Made by a program: the position numbers and the translations under genes
Part shown: positions 27,649 to 36,019 of the stretch, piece after piece
How positions within the stretch are numbered: the stretch's first letter is position 1
Layout of the letters: each line of letters starts with the position of its first letter
Source: Betaproteobacteria bacterium
Lineage (GTDB): Bacteria; Pseudomonadota; Gammaproteobacteria; Burkholderiales; CAIKXV01
Length of the DNA: 64,000 bases
NCBI GenBank assembly: GCA_947458265.1
Contig: CANGYF010000015.1
Coordinates: 1 to 64,000 of the forward strand
Direction: 5' to 3'
Notes under the pieces: generated by a model
What the model was told of the DNA's origin: nothing
Databases searched by the model: none
Seen by the model: only the letters and a program-made list of their open reading frames with translations

Positions 27649-28656
27649 ATGACCCAGACATCCCTTCCAAAAGTCGCCATCCTCGCCACCGGCGGCACCA
27701 TCGCAGGACGCGCCGGTTCGAGCCTGTCGCACGAGTACAAGGCGGGCTCGGCGACCGGTGCCGAACTGGTCGAGGCGGTACCGGAGCTTGCGCGCGTGGC
27801 CGATGTGCAGGTCGAGCAGGTCTGCAACATCGCCAGCTCGAACATGGTGTTCGAGGTCTGGCGCTCGCTGAGTGCGCGGATCGATGCGCTGTTCTCCAGC
27901 GACCCCGACCTCGCGGGCATCGTCGTCACGCACGGCACCAACACGCTGGAAGAGACGGCGTACTTCCTGAACCTCACCGTGCGCCACGATCGGCCGGTCG
28001 TGCTGGTGGGTTCGCAACGGCCGGCGACGGCGCTCAGCCCGGACGGTCCGCTGAACCTGGTCAACGCGGTGCGCGTGGCGGCCTGCCCGGACTCCCGCGG
28101 CCGCGGCGTGCTGGTGATGCTCAACGACGAGATCAATGCCGCGCGCGACGTCACCAAGACCAACACCTATCGCGTCGAGACCTTCCGATCGGGCGACCTC
28201 GGCTTCATCGGCTATGCGGATGCCGACCGGATCGCCTACTACCGGCGTCCCGAGAAGCGGCACACGGTCGATTCCGAGTTCGCGGGCGAGCCGGTCGGCG
28301 ACCTGCCGAAGGTCGAGATCGTGTACGGCTATGTCGAGTCGGACGCCAGGGTCGTGATCGATGCGCTGCGCGCCGCCGGCACGCGGGGCTTCGTGTTCAC
28401 CGGCACCGGCGCGGGTATGCTGTCGGATGTCGAGAAGGACATCGTGCGCGAATCGCGCGAGCGCGGCGATGGCATCGTCTTCGTGCGCTCGAACCGGCTG
28501 GGCAACGGTCGCGTGCTGGCCCATGGCGAGCACGACGAACTGGGCATCGTGCCGGCGGACAACCTCAACCCGCAGAAGGCGCGCATCCTGCTGATGCTCG
28601 CGCTGTCGCGCGCGCACGATCCGGCCGGGATGCGGCGGATCTTTGCGCAGTACTGA
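27649..28656 (+). CDS. L-asparaginase (type II-like)
   Basis: Hydrolyses asparagine (possibly glutamine) to the acid and ammonia. The 335-residue product starts at the ATG at 27649. The first catalytic threonine is in ILATGGTIAGRAG (Thr17), and the second motif IVVTHGTNTLEETAYFLNL holds the Thr of the Thr-Lys-Asp triad. VLVGSQRPATALSPDGPLNL and MLNDEINAARDVTKTNT are also typical. There is no signal peptide, so the enzyme is probably cytoplasmic despite the type II-like sequence. It lies 13 bp after the selenoprotein. Confidence 0.93.
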   Translation: MTQTSLPKVAILATGGTIAGRAGSSLSHEYKAGSATGAELVEAVPELARVADVQVEQVCNIASSNMVFEVWRSLSARIDALFSSDPDLAGIVVTHGTNTLEETAYFLNLTVRHDRPVVLVGSQRPATALSPDGPLNLVNAVRVAACPDSRGRGVLVMLNDEINAARDVTKTNTYRVETFRSGDLGFIGYADADRIAYYRRPEKRHTVDSEFAGEPVGDLPKVEIVYGYVESDARVVIDALRAAGTRGFVFTGTGAGMLSDVEKDIVRESRERGDGIVFVRSNRLGNGRVLAHGEHDELGIVPADNLNPQKARILLMLALSRAHDPAGMRRIFAQY

Positions 28657-28728
28657 GCAGCTGCGGATGACGGGCGCGCCGGGGGCCGGTCGCATCGATC
28701 GCCTGCTGCATGCGCTGCCGGCACGGCG

Positions 28729-29502
28729 ATGACCGATCCCACGCTGCTCGACGTGCTGCAAGCGACCCTGCTGCCGCGCGGCTTCGCGGCGACGAACGCG
28801 CACGGCCGGTTCGTGCGCACAGTCGGCGTCATGCGCCAGGTCGTCGGTCTGCGCAACGGACGCGACGGCGACGGCAGCGCGGTTTACTTCCTGCTCGAGG
28901 AAGGCCCGGCAGGGTCGGACGGTTCGTACGAGTTGTCCCCGGTCGCGCCGTTCAAGAACACCTGGTGGTGGCCGTCGCACCTCGCTTCGCATGACGCAGC
29001 CACGCTCGTGGTGTCGCTCGAGAACCAGGCGCTCGCATGGTTCGAAGCCTGGGAGCAGGGCTTTGATCCGGCGGCCGGTGCCGCAGGGCTCCTCGCGCAG
29101 CTCGAGCCCCTGCAGGATGCACTGCCGGCGTTCCGGAAGCGTGGCGACACCTGGTGGCGCGTGCGCGGCGAGGTGATCGACCTCGTCGATATCGAGCGGG
29201 TTGCTGGCGGTGTATTCGCGTTCGTCTATCTGGCCCACTGGCATGCCTCCCTCGGCGAGGGCTTCGACGCGCAGGCGCCCGAAGCGGTGTCGCGCATCGC
29301 CTCCACCACGATCGGCGAAGGGCGGCTCGATGGCGTCCCGAACGCGACGCTGTTCCACCTCGGTGCCGATGCACAGGACGGGTTCGCGGTTCCATCGCCC
29401 GCGTTGGTTTCCACCGCATTGCGCAGTTGCGAGGCGGTGCTGACCCGCGACCATGTACTTGCGAAGGTGCGCCCGGAGTACCGGCACCTCTTGCCGTCGT
29501 GA
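28729..29502 (+). CDS. Hypothetical protein, DUF4304-like
   Basis: A 257-residue soluble protein I do not recognise with certainty. Its first half (DVLQATLLPRGFAATNAHGR, FVRTVGVMRQVVGLRNG) resembles the DUF4304 pattern, and the middle is rich in Trp (NTWWWPSHLASHDA, DTWWRVRGEVIDLVD). No signal peptide or membrane segment. The stop overlaps the next start as GTGA, so the two products are probably made together. Confidence 0.72.
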   Translation: MTDPTLLDVLQATLLPRGFAATNAHGRFVRTVGVMRQVVGLRNGRDGDGSAVYFLLEEGPAGSDGSYELSPVAPFKNTWWWPSHLASHDAATLVVSLENQALAWFEAWEQGFDPAAGAAGLLAQLEPLQDALPAFRKRGDTWWRVRGEVIDLVDIERVAGGVFAFVYLAHWHASLGEGFDAQAPEAVSRIASTTIGEGRLDGVPNATLFHLGADAQDGFAVPSPALVSTALRSCEAVLTRDHVLAKVRPEYRHLLPS

Positions 29503-29843
29503 CCCGCGCGGATCTCGTGCCATACGCATGGCTGCTGGGCGGTCTGCTGCTGCTGGTCCTGGGTGTGGCCACCGCCATCTCGATGCGCTTCCTGGGCGAG
29601 GTGAAGCGTGACTGGCCGGCGCTGCACGCGGAGCTCGGCCGTCCGGGGCCGCTCTACTTCCTCACCCTGGGCTGGCTCACGCCGTCGCGCTTCGGCATCT
29701 GGCTGCTGACGCGCCCGGACTCGTTCCAGGCTCTGCCCGCGTCGCTGCGAAAGGATGCGGCCCGGCTGCGCCTGCAGATCCTGCTTGCCTTCGCGCTGTG
29801 GGCAATCGCGGTGGCGATGGTGGTCACCAGCTGGTTCCTCTGA
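29499..29843 (+). CDS. Small two-helix membrane protein
   Basis: A 114-residue protein starting at a GTG that overlaps the previous stop. There is a membrane segment near each end (AWLLGGLLLLVLGVATAIS and ILLAFALWAIAVAMVVTSWF) with a basic cytosolic-looking loop between. No family recognised. The tight overlap with the gene before it suggests a functional pair. Confidence 0.75.
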   Translation: MTRADLVPYAWLLGGLLLLVLGVATAISMRFLGEVKRDWPALHAELGRPGPLYFLTLGWLTPSRFGIWLLTRPDSFQALPASLRKDAARLRLQILLAFALWAIAVAMVVTSWFL

Positions 29844-29907
29844 TTCGGTAGCGCAGAGGCAACGCCGATGCTCGGCGGGTAGACAGGAAACCCCGTACGA
29901 TCGGGCG

Positions 29908-30447
29908 GTGACCTCCATCCGCACGCTGCTGCTCTGCCTGTCCCTCGCGCCTGCCCTTCCAGTGGCAGCCGTCCTGGCGATGCCTTCCCCTCTGCATGCG
30001 GCGACGCTGGTCGAGCGCGCGCGCAAGGACGAGCCGGTTGCAATGCCCGACGAAGATCCGGCGATGCGCAAGGCGTTCGATGCCGCGCGTGCCGGTCTCG
30101 ACGGATTCCTCGCAAAGCTGGCGTCGCCACCGGCCGGCAGCGGCAGCTTTGCGGTGAAGATCGGCATCCGCAGCGGCAGCGACCTTGAATACGTCTGGAT
30201 CGGCAACCTGTCGATCGACGGCGAACGGCTCAGCGGCCGCCTCGACAACGAACCGCGCATGGTGAAGGCGCTCAAGGCCGGAGACGTCCACGCATTCGCG
30301 AAGGCGGACATCGTCGACTGGCTCTATGTCGACCGCCCCCGACGCCGCATGCACGGCAACTTCACCGCCTGCGCGCTGATGACGCGCGAGCCCCCGAAGG
30401 AGGCCGCCGCGCTGCGCAGGCAGCTCGGACTGACCTGCAGCAGCTGA
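29908..30447 (+). CDS. Exported DUF2314-family protein
   Basis: A 179-residue protein from the GTG at 29908, with a signal peptide (LLLCLSLAPALPVAAVLAMP up to about residue 33). The DUF2314 domain follows: DEDPAMRKAFDAARAGLDGF, VWIGNLSIDGERLSGRLDN, KAGDVHAFAKADIVDWLYVD and MHGNFTACALM. DUF2314 proteins have no established function. It is convergent with the next Bug gene across 48 bp. Confidence 0.82.
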   Translation: MTSIRTLLLCLSLAPALPVAAVLAMPSPLHAATLVERARKDEPVAMPDEDPAMRKAFDAARAGLDGFLAKLASPPAGSGSFAVKIGIRSGSDLEYVWIGNLSIDGERLSGRLDNEPRMVKALKAGDVHAFAKADIVDWLYVDRPRRRMHGNFTACALMTREPPKEAAALRRQLGLTCSS

Positions 30448-30495
30448 TCGAGACCCGCGCGGTGGGCGCGCAGGCGCCGGCGCGTCGCGCAGGCC

Positions 30496-31536
30496 TCAGT
30501 CGGGAACGACGCTGGCGGCGCGCACGATCTCGCCCCAGCGCTTGTTGTAGCCCTGGATGAACGCCACGTATTCCTTCGGCCCGATCACGAGCGGGATGCC
30601 GCCGACGGTCAGAAAGCGTTCCACAACGTCGGGGCTGGTGATGGTGCGGGCAGTGAGTTTCGCCAGGACGTCGACGATCGGCGCCGGCACGCCGGCCGGT
30701 GCAGAGATGCCGTACCAGACACCGTCCTCCAGGCCCGGGAAGCCGGCTTCCGCGATGGTCGGCACGTCCGGGAACACCGCGAAGCGCTTGTCGGCCAGGG
30801 CCGCCAGCGCACGCAGCCGGCCGCTCTTGATCTGGTTGATCAGCGACGGCAGGCCGTCCATCATCATGTGCACCTGGCCGGTCGCGAGGTCGACGACCGC
30901 CGGGCCACTGCCCTTGTAGGGCACATGGGTGAGGTTCGCGCCGGTGCGGATCTTGAACGCCTCGCCGAACAGCTGCGGTGCGCTGCCGTTGCCCGACGAG
31001 CTGAACATGTACTTGCCCGGTGCGGCACGGGTGACCGCGATGAACTCCTTCACCGTCTTCGCCGGCACGTCTGCGTTGATCGCCATCATCGCCGGCAGCA
31101 GCGACACGCCCGAGATGTGGGTGAAGCTCGTGATCGCGTCGTAGGGAAGCTTCTTGTACAGCACGGGTGCCGCACCATGCGTGGTGCTCGAGCTGAGCAT
31201 CAGCGTGTGGCCGTCGGGCGTGGCCTTGGTCACGAACTCGGAGGCGACGATGCCGCCGGCACCCGGGCGGCTCTCGACCACCACGCTCTGGCCGGCCAGC
31301 TCGCCCATCTTCGCGGCGACCACGCGGCCGGTGAAGTCGGCGGCGCCACCCGGCGGCACCGACAGGATCAGGCGCATCGGGCGCTGGGGGAACCCGGCTG
31401 CTGCAGGCGTCTGGGCGTGTGCCGTCGCCGGCACGGCCACGATCGCGGTGGCGACGAACGTCGTGGCGACGGTCGCGGCGGCAGCCAGCGCGCCGGCAGT
31501 GGCGCGCAAGGCACGCTTCGGATGCTTCGACTTCAT
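30496..31536 (-). CDS. Bug/TctC-family periplasmic binding protein
   Basis: The last gene of the large leftward operon, 346 residues. It has a long signal peptide (to about residue 42, ending VPATAHAQTPA) and family segments RLILSVPPGGAADFTGRVVA, GQSVVVESRPGAGGIVASE and LTHVPYKGSGPAVVDLATGQ. It starts 2 bp after the cupin gene, so it is surely cotranscribed with it and presumably binds a substrate of the pathway encoded upstream. Confidence 0.92.
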   Translation of the reverse strand: MKSKHPKRALRATAGALAAAATVATTFVATAIVAVPATAHAQTPAAAGFPQRPMRLILSVPPGGAADFTGRVVAAKMGELAGQSVVVESRPGAGGIVASEFVTKATPDGHTLMLSSSTTHGAAPVLYKKLPYDAITSFTHISGVSLLPAMMAINADVPAKTVKEFIAVTRAAPGKYMFSSSGNGSAPQLFGEAFKIRTGANLTHVPYKGSGPAVVDLATGQVHMMMDGLPSLINQIKSGRLRALAALADKRFAVFPDVPTIAEAGFPGLEDGVWYGISAPAGVPAPIVDVLAKLTARTITSPDVVERFLTVGGIPLVIGPKEYVAFIQGYNKRWGEIVRAASVVPD

Positions 31537-31538
31537 GT

Positions 31539-31952
31539 TCAGGTCTCCTGGGGATACTGTTTTCGAAGCTCTTCGACCGAAGCGTTCACGGTGTACACAT
31601 CGAGGATCTCGGTCTCTTCGCTGAGGATCTCGAACATGTGCACCGCGTTGCCCGGGATGTGCACGATCGACCCGGCCATCGCCAGCTGCTCACGGCCATG
31701 CATGTACACCTTGACGCCGCCGCGCAGGATCATCGACACCTGTTCGGACGGATGGAAATGCGGCTTGCCCTTCGAGTTCGGCTTGACCACCACGCGGGTC
31801 ATCATCACCTTGTCGCCGACCCAGGTCTGGCGGGTGGTGCCGGAATGGGTGGTGAGGTTCGGATCGGACACGTCCTCGGCGGGGATGTCCTTCCAGTCGA
31901 TCACCGAGGGTGCCTTGCCCAGCTGGTCGGCAACCCAGTCGTAATAGTCCAT
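31539..31952 (-). CDS. Single-domain cupin protein
   Basis: A 137-residue cupin with motif one KGKPHFHPSEQVSMILRGGV and motif two AGSIVHIPGNAVHMFEILSE. Metal ligands His, His and Glu/Gln are in HFHPSEQ. It lies between a GatC/AtzG-like small gene and a Bug gene, at the distal end of the IclR-linked operon. Function unknown; possibly a metal-dependent isomerase or lyase. Confidence 0.8.
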   Translation of the reverse strand: MDYYDWVADQLGKAPSVIDWKDIPAEDVSDPNLTTHSGTTRQTWVGDKVMMTRVVVKPNSKGKPHFHPSEQVSMILRGGVKVYMHGREQLAMAGSIVHIPGNAVHMFEILSEETEILDVYTVNASVEELRKQYPQET

Positions 31953-31971
31953 CGCTTCGTTCTCCCTGAGA

Positions 31972-32223
31972 TCAGTCCAGTGCCCGGACGCGCTCGACGT
32001 CGACCAGATGATGCGCCGGCTCGTCGAAGCGGGCGCGCATCCTGGGCAGCCGGCGCACCATCGCCTCGAACGCCGGATAGGACACGCACAGTTCTTCCAT
32101 CAGCTGCGGCGGCAGGTCGAGACCCGCCTGCCTTGCCATCCGCTCGATGTCCTCGCGCGAGGACGGCGGCAAAGGTTCCAGCGTCTTCGCGCCGGGTTCG
32201 GGCAACACGAACGATCGGGTCAC
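31972..32223 (-). CDS. Small GatC/AtzG-like partner of the adjacent amidase
   Basis: An 83-residue gene starting at a GTG that overlaps the amidase stop by 4 bp. The central part SSREDIERMARQAGLDLPPQ and LMEELCVSYPAFEAMVRRLP, followed by an acidic-proline stretch (RARFDEPAHHLVD), resembles the small helical partners (GatC, AtzG) that wrap around amidase-signature enzymes. In AtzE-AtzG such a protein is required for amidase activity. The similarity is judged by eye, so the partner role is inference from size, layout and coupling. Confidence 0.62.
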   Translation of the reverse strand: MTRSFVLPEPGAKTLEPLPPSSREDIERMARQAGLDLPPQLMEELCVSYPAFEAMVRRLPRMRARFDEPAHHLVDVERVRALD

Positions 32224-33668
32224 TGGTGCATTCCTTCGGTCGGGCGACGCTGGTGCCAGTCGGTCAGCTGCTGATAGGCATGGCCGACGCGGAACATCAT
32301 CGGCTCGTCGAAATGGTCGGCGGCGATCTGCAGGCTGAGCGGCAGGCCGTCCGTACTGAATCCGCACGGGATGTTCATCGCCGGGCCGCCGCCGATGTTG
32401 AACGGCGTGGTGATGTTCGGCGGACGCAGGAACTTGTCGAGCTTGTCCGGCCGCGCCTTGTCTGCCGGCGTCATCCAGCCCGCGGTCGCGATCACGTCGT
32501 ACTCCCGGAACGCGCGCGACAGTTCGCGCGCCAGCCACAACCGCTGGCGCAGTGCCTGGAAGTAGTCTTCCGCCCGGATCAGCGAACCGGACAGCACCTT
32601 GTTGCGGAACATCAGGCCGAAGTCCTGCGGCCGCGTCCGGAACTCATGCTCGTAGGCACTGAACATCTCGGTGATCGAGATCGTGGTCTTGCAGTCCTGG
32701 TACACGAGCAGGTCGGACAGACGGATCTCCTCTACGATCGCACCGGCATCGGCCAGCACCTTCATCGCCTGCTCGACCGCCGGTGCGACATCGGGATGGC
32801 AGTTGGCATCGCCGTCGTACCAGTGGCGCACCCAGCCGATGCGCACGCCGCGCACGCCGAGGTTGAGGTGAGCCATGCAGTCGCGCACCGGATGGTCCGC
32901 GCTGGCGACATCCTCGTCGTCGTAGCCGGCGATCGCGCCCAGCATCAGCGCGGCATCCTCGACCGTGCGCGCCATCGGACCGCAGGTGTCGAAGGTGAAG
33001 GTGTTCGGCAGCACGCCCTGCCGGCTGACCAGCCCGTAGGTCGGCTTGACGCCGACGATGCCGCACACAGCGGCAGGCATGCGGATGGAGCCACCGGTGT
33101 CGGTGCCGATCGCGGCCGGCAGCAGGCCGGCGGCGATCGCCGCACCGGCACCGCTGCTGGTACTGCCGGGCAGATAGCCAGGCTTCCACGGGTTCATCGC
33201 CGGCGGCCAGGGCAGGTCCCAGGACGGCCCGCCATGCGCGAACTCGTAGGTGGTGAGCTTGCCCATCAGCACGCCACCGCCACCCTTCATCCGCGCCTCG
33301 ACCGCGGCGTCCTTCGAAGGTACGTTGTGTTGCAGGATCTTCGACTGGCCGGTAGTCAGGATGCCGGCCGTGGAGATCACGTCCTTCAGGCCGTACGGAA
33401 TGCCGCACAGCATCGGAGCGATCGAATGGGCGTCGCTGCGCATCCAGATCGCCTCGGCTTCACGCGCCCGCGCCATCGCGACCTCGGGCGTCTGGGTCAC
33501 GAAGCAATGCAGGCTCGACTCATGGCGGGCGACGCGCTCGAACTGATGGCGAACCACCTCGACCGGCGACACCTCGCGCCGCCGGTACATCGCCAGCAGG
33601 CCGGCCACTGTCGCGTAATCGAGCGGATGGGCGGCCGGTGCAGCAGCTGCAGTGACTTTCGACGTCAC
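32220..33668 (-). CDS. Amidase-signature family hydrolase
   Basis: A 482-residue Ser-cisSer-Lys hydrolase. Lys is in CGIPYGLKDVISTAG, the Gly/Ser-rich loop is PGSTSSGAGAAIAAGLLPAA, and the nucleophile region is GTDTGGSIRMPAAVCGIVG. The GTG at 33668 overlaps the upstream stop (GTGA) and is preferred. It hydrolyses an amide, probably an intermediate of the operon's pathway. It is coupled at its end to a small GatC/AtzG-like protein, suggesting a two-subunit enzyme. Confidence 0.92.
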   Translation of the reverse strand: MTSKVTAAAAPAAHPLDYATVAGLLAMYRRREVSPVEVVRHQFERVARHESSLHCFVTQTPEVAMARAREAEAIWMRSDAHSIAPMLCGIPYGLKDVISTAGILTTGQSKILQHNVPSKDAAVEARMKGGGGVLMGKLTTYEFAHGGPSWDLPWPPAMNPWKPGYLPGSTSSGAGAAIAAGLLPAAIGTDTGGSIRMPAAVCGIVGVKPTYGLVSRQGVLPNTFTFDTCGPMARTVEDAALMLGAIAGYDDEDVASADHPVRDCMAHLNLGVRGVRIGWVRHWYDGDANCHPDVAPAVEQAMKVLADAGAIVEEIRLSDLLVYQDCKTTISITEMFSAYEHEFRTRPQDFGLMFRNKVLSGSLIRAEDYFQALRQRLWLARELSRAFREYDVIATAGWMTPADKARPDKLDKFLRPPNITTPFNIGGGPAMNIPCGFSTDGLPLSLQIAADHFDEPMMFRVGHAYQQLTDWHQRRPTEGMHQ

Positions 33669-34081
33669 TTCTTCACTCCGTCGAACACCAGCTTGCGGTG
33701 CGCGAACTTCCATTCGCCATCGACGCGCTTGATGGTGTCGGTGTAGACGCCGGCATGGGTCACGTGCGGCAGCGTCCCGGGTTCGCCGTTGTAGCCGAAC
33801 AGGTAGCAGCGGCCGCGGATCGTGTCTTCGTCGATCTGCTCGAGATGGATGCTGCCGTTCCAGTGGCGGCGGTACAGGTGGGTACGGGTCGCATAGTCCT
33901 TCTTCTTGTACTCGACGAGGTTGGCGCGGCCGACGATGTCGTAGGTGCCGTGCTGTTCGCCGTCTTCCGTGAAGCAACTCGCGTACCACTCTGCATCGCC
34001 GGAGTCGCTCGACAGGTTGTAGGCGGAGTACAGATTGAGGATCTCGACATAGGCTTCAGGACTGACGCTGAACTTCTTCAT
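33665..34081 (-). CDS. SnoaL/NTF2-like protein
   Basis: A 138-residue alpha+beta barrel protein of the SnoaL-like NTF2 fold (EILNLYSAYNLSSDSGDAEW, YASCFTEDGEQHGTYDIVG, HLYRRHWNGSIHLEQIDED). Such proteins act as isomerases, hydratases, or the small subunit of ring-hydroxylating enzymes. It overlaps both neighbours by 4 bp, so it is tightly embedded in the operon. Substrate unknown. Confidence 0.82.
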   Translation of the reverse strand: MKKFSVSPEAYVEILNLYSAYNLSSDSGDAEWYASCFTEDGEQHGTYDIVGRANLVEYKKKDYATRTHLYRRHWNGSIHLEQIDEDTIRGRCYLFGYNGEPGTLPHVTHAGVYTDTIKRVDGEWKFAHRKLVFDGVKK

Positions 34082-34512
34082 GCTTTCTCCGCTTGTTGCA
34101 GGGTGGCCATGCGCTCCGCGGCGGCGCCTTCGTCGACCCCGGGGAAGATCGAAGACGGGCCGACTTCCATCACCACGCCGTCCGGGCCGCGGAACTTGAT
34201 CGGCAGCACGCCCGGCGAACTGAGGATGGTGAAGCCGCCGTCGACCAGCCGGCGGTGCACCGCCTCGGTGTCCTCGACCGCGATGCCGAAGTGGTGGATG
34301 CACGGGCCCTCGCCGGCCCAGTTCGCCTCGACCGTGTCCGCGGTGTCGTACTGGATCAGCGCCAGGTCGAAGCGGCCGTCGGTCATGTGGCAGGAGGTAT
34401 GGCCGCGCTTGCGCGTGGTCTCGGAGCGCCTGAAGCCGAACACGGTCTCGTAGAAGGTCGCTGCGCGTTCCACGTCGGTTACCTTGACTGCAAGATGTAC
34501 GATGCTGGCCAT
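34078..34512 (-). CDS. VOC-family protein
   Basis: A 144-residue vicinal oxygen chelate protein with the paired repeat units IVHLAVKVTDVERAATFYET and CIHHFGIAVEDTEAVHRRLV. Metal ligands are probably His6, His near residue 74, and Glu in GPDGVVMEVGPSS. The ATG at 34512 is used. It overlaps the SnoaL gene by 4 bp. Two VOC genes in tandem are a feature of this operon. Confidence 0.83.
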   Translation of the reverse strand: MASIVHLAVKVTDVERAATFYETVFGFRRSETTRKRGHTSCHMTDGRFDLALIQYDTADTVEANWAGEGPCIHHFGIAVEDTEAVHRRLVDGGFTILSSPGVLPIKFRGPDGVVMEVGPSSIFPGVDEGAAAERMATLQQAEKA

Positions 34513-34550
34513 GCGGTCCTCCTCGTCGGTTGTTCTGGTGCGTGCCAGGC

Positions 34551-34964
34551 TCAGGCCTTGAACACGTTCGCCGGGTCTGCCAGCGACTTGAACTCCACGC
34601 CGTTGCCCGACGGATCGAGCGCGAACATGGTCATCTGCTCGCGCACCGTTCCCTGGTGGCGTACCTCGGGCGGAATCACCCACGGTGCACCGGCCGCCTG
34701 CAGCCGCGCAGCCAGCCGTTCGAACTCCTCCTTCGTCACCAGCACCCCGAAATGGCGCAACGGGTACGACTCCTTGCCCACCCCGACGCTGCGGTGCGCC
34801 GATTCCTCGGTCGACACCTGCGCAACGATGTGGTGGCCGAAGAAATCGTAATCGATGCGGTCGGCTTCGGTTCGGCCCGCCTTGCAGCCAAGCACCTCGC
34901 CGTAGAACGCCCGGGTCGACTCGAGATCGCGTACCGGGAACGAGCAGTGGAACACCCTGGCCAT
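34551..34964 (-). CDS. VOC-family dioxygenase-like protein
   Basis: A 137-residue VOC protein of the single-ring dioxygenase-like subgroup: FHCSFPVRDLESTRAFYGEV, RIDYDFFGHHIVAQVST, LRHFGVLVTKEEFERL and ALDPSGNGVEFKSLAD. The first His (position 6), His near 71 and Glu near 126 are plausible metal ligands. It may be a ring-cleavage dioxygenase or a lyase; the sequence does not decide. It lies 38 bp upstream of the other VOC gene. Confidence 0.83.
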   Translation of the reverse strand: MARVFHCSFPVRDLESTRAFYGEVLGCKAGRTEADRIDYDFFGHHIVAQVSTEESAHRSVGVGKESYPLRHFGVLVTKEEFERLAARLQAAGAPWVIPPEVRHQGTVREQMTMFALDPSGNGVEFKSLADPANVFKA

Positions 34965-34997
34965 TGGCAGGCCTCCTTCAGGACGATTGCGGGCCGC

Positions 34998-35972
34998 TCA
35001 CTGCGCGACGACCTTCGCGTCGCGCAGCACGCGGCCCCATTTCTCGAACTCGGCGCGGATGAACCGGCCGAACGCTTCCGGCGAACTGGGTGCCGGCTCG
35101 ATGCCCTGCTCTATGAACACCCGGCTCACCTCGGGCGTCTTCAGGATCGCGACCAGGTCGCGGTTCAGGCGGGCGATGACCGCCGGTGGCGTACGCGCCG
35201 GCGCGGCCATGCCGTACCAGTTGTTGACGTCGAAGCCGGTGACGCCGGACTCCGCGATCGTCGGCAGTTCGGGGACGATCACCGAACGCTTTGCGGTGGT
35301 CACCGCAAGCGCGCGGATCTTGCCAGCCTTCACATGCTGGAGCGACGTGGAGGGGGAAGCGAAGATCATGGTGATGCGGCCACCGAGCAGGTCGATCATC
35401 GCCGGGCCGCCGCCCTTGTAGGGAACGTGCACCAGGTCGGTCTTCGTCGAGGCGGCGAACAGCTCGCCGGCGAGATGGCCTGCGTTGCCGGTGCCCGAAG
35501 AGCCGTAGGTCAGCCCTTTCTGCGTCGAGGCGAGCTTCAGCAGGTCCTTGACGCTCGAGGCCGGGACGCCGGGATGCACCACCAGGATGTTGGTCGCGTC
35601 GGCGATGCCGGTGATCGGCGCGAGGTCCTTCAGCGGGTGGTAGCCGATGTCCTTGTACAGGAAGTAGTTGACCGCGAAGTTGCCGATCGCGCCGAGGCAG
35701 ATCGTATGGCCGTCGGGCGGGGCCTTGCTCAGAATCTGCCCCGACAGGCTACCCGCCGCGCCGGGCCGGTTGTCGACCAGCACCGGCTGGCCGAGCGCTG
35801 CACTCAAAGGCTCGGACAGCGCGCGCGCCGACACGTCCAGCCCGCCGCCGGGTGCGGACCCGACCAGCATGCGGATCGGCCGTGCGGGGAAGGCCGCCTG
35901 GGCGGCGGCGTCGATGGCGCTGGCGCCAAGTACTCCGCCGAGCAGCAGCGCGGAAGCGGTTGCAGTGTTCAT
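34998..35972 (-). CDS. Bug/TctC-family periplasmic binding protein
   Basis: A 324-residue orphan receptor in the middle of the IclR-linked operon. Its short signal peptide ends AIDAAAQAAFPARP, and it has RMLVGSAPGGGLDVSARALS, GQPVLVDNRPGAAGSLSG and DLVHVPYKGGGPAMIDLLG. It is the second Bug protein of the same operon (the other is at 30496), so the pathway may serve two related ligands. Confidence 0.92.
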   Translation of the reverse strand: MNTATASALLLGGVLGASAIDAAAQAAFPARPIRMLVGSAPGGGLDVSARALSEPLSAALGQPVLVDNRPGAAGSLSGQILSKAPPDGHTICLGAIGNFAVNYFLYKDIGYHPLKDLAPITGIADATNILVVHPGVPASSVKDLLKLASTQKGLTYGSSGTGNAGHLAGELFAASTKTDLVHVPYKGGGPAMIDLLGGRITMIFASPSTSLQHVKAGKIRALAVTTAKRSVIVPELPTIAESGVTGFDVNNWYGMAAPARTPPAVIARLNRDLVAILKTPEVSRVFIEQGIEPAPSSPEAFGRFIRAEFEKWGRVLRDAKVVAQ

Positions 35973-36019
35973 GGATGGGCTCCTCCGGTATCGCCTGTTC
36001 CAGGCTTTCTTGTGTTTGC

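Noticed and set aside
28729-29843. Possible toxin-antitoxin pair (overlapping hypothetical and small membrane protein)
   Set aside because: The first protein is too large and neither resembles a known toxin or antitoxin; kept as hypothetical genes.
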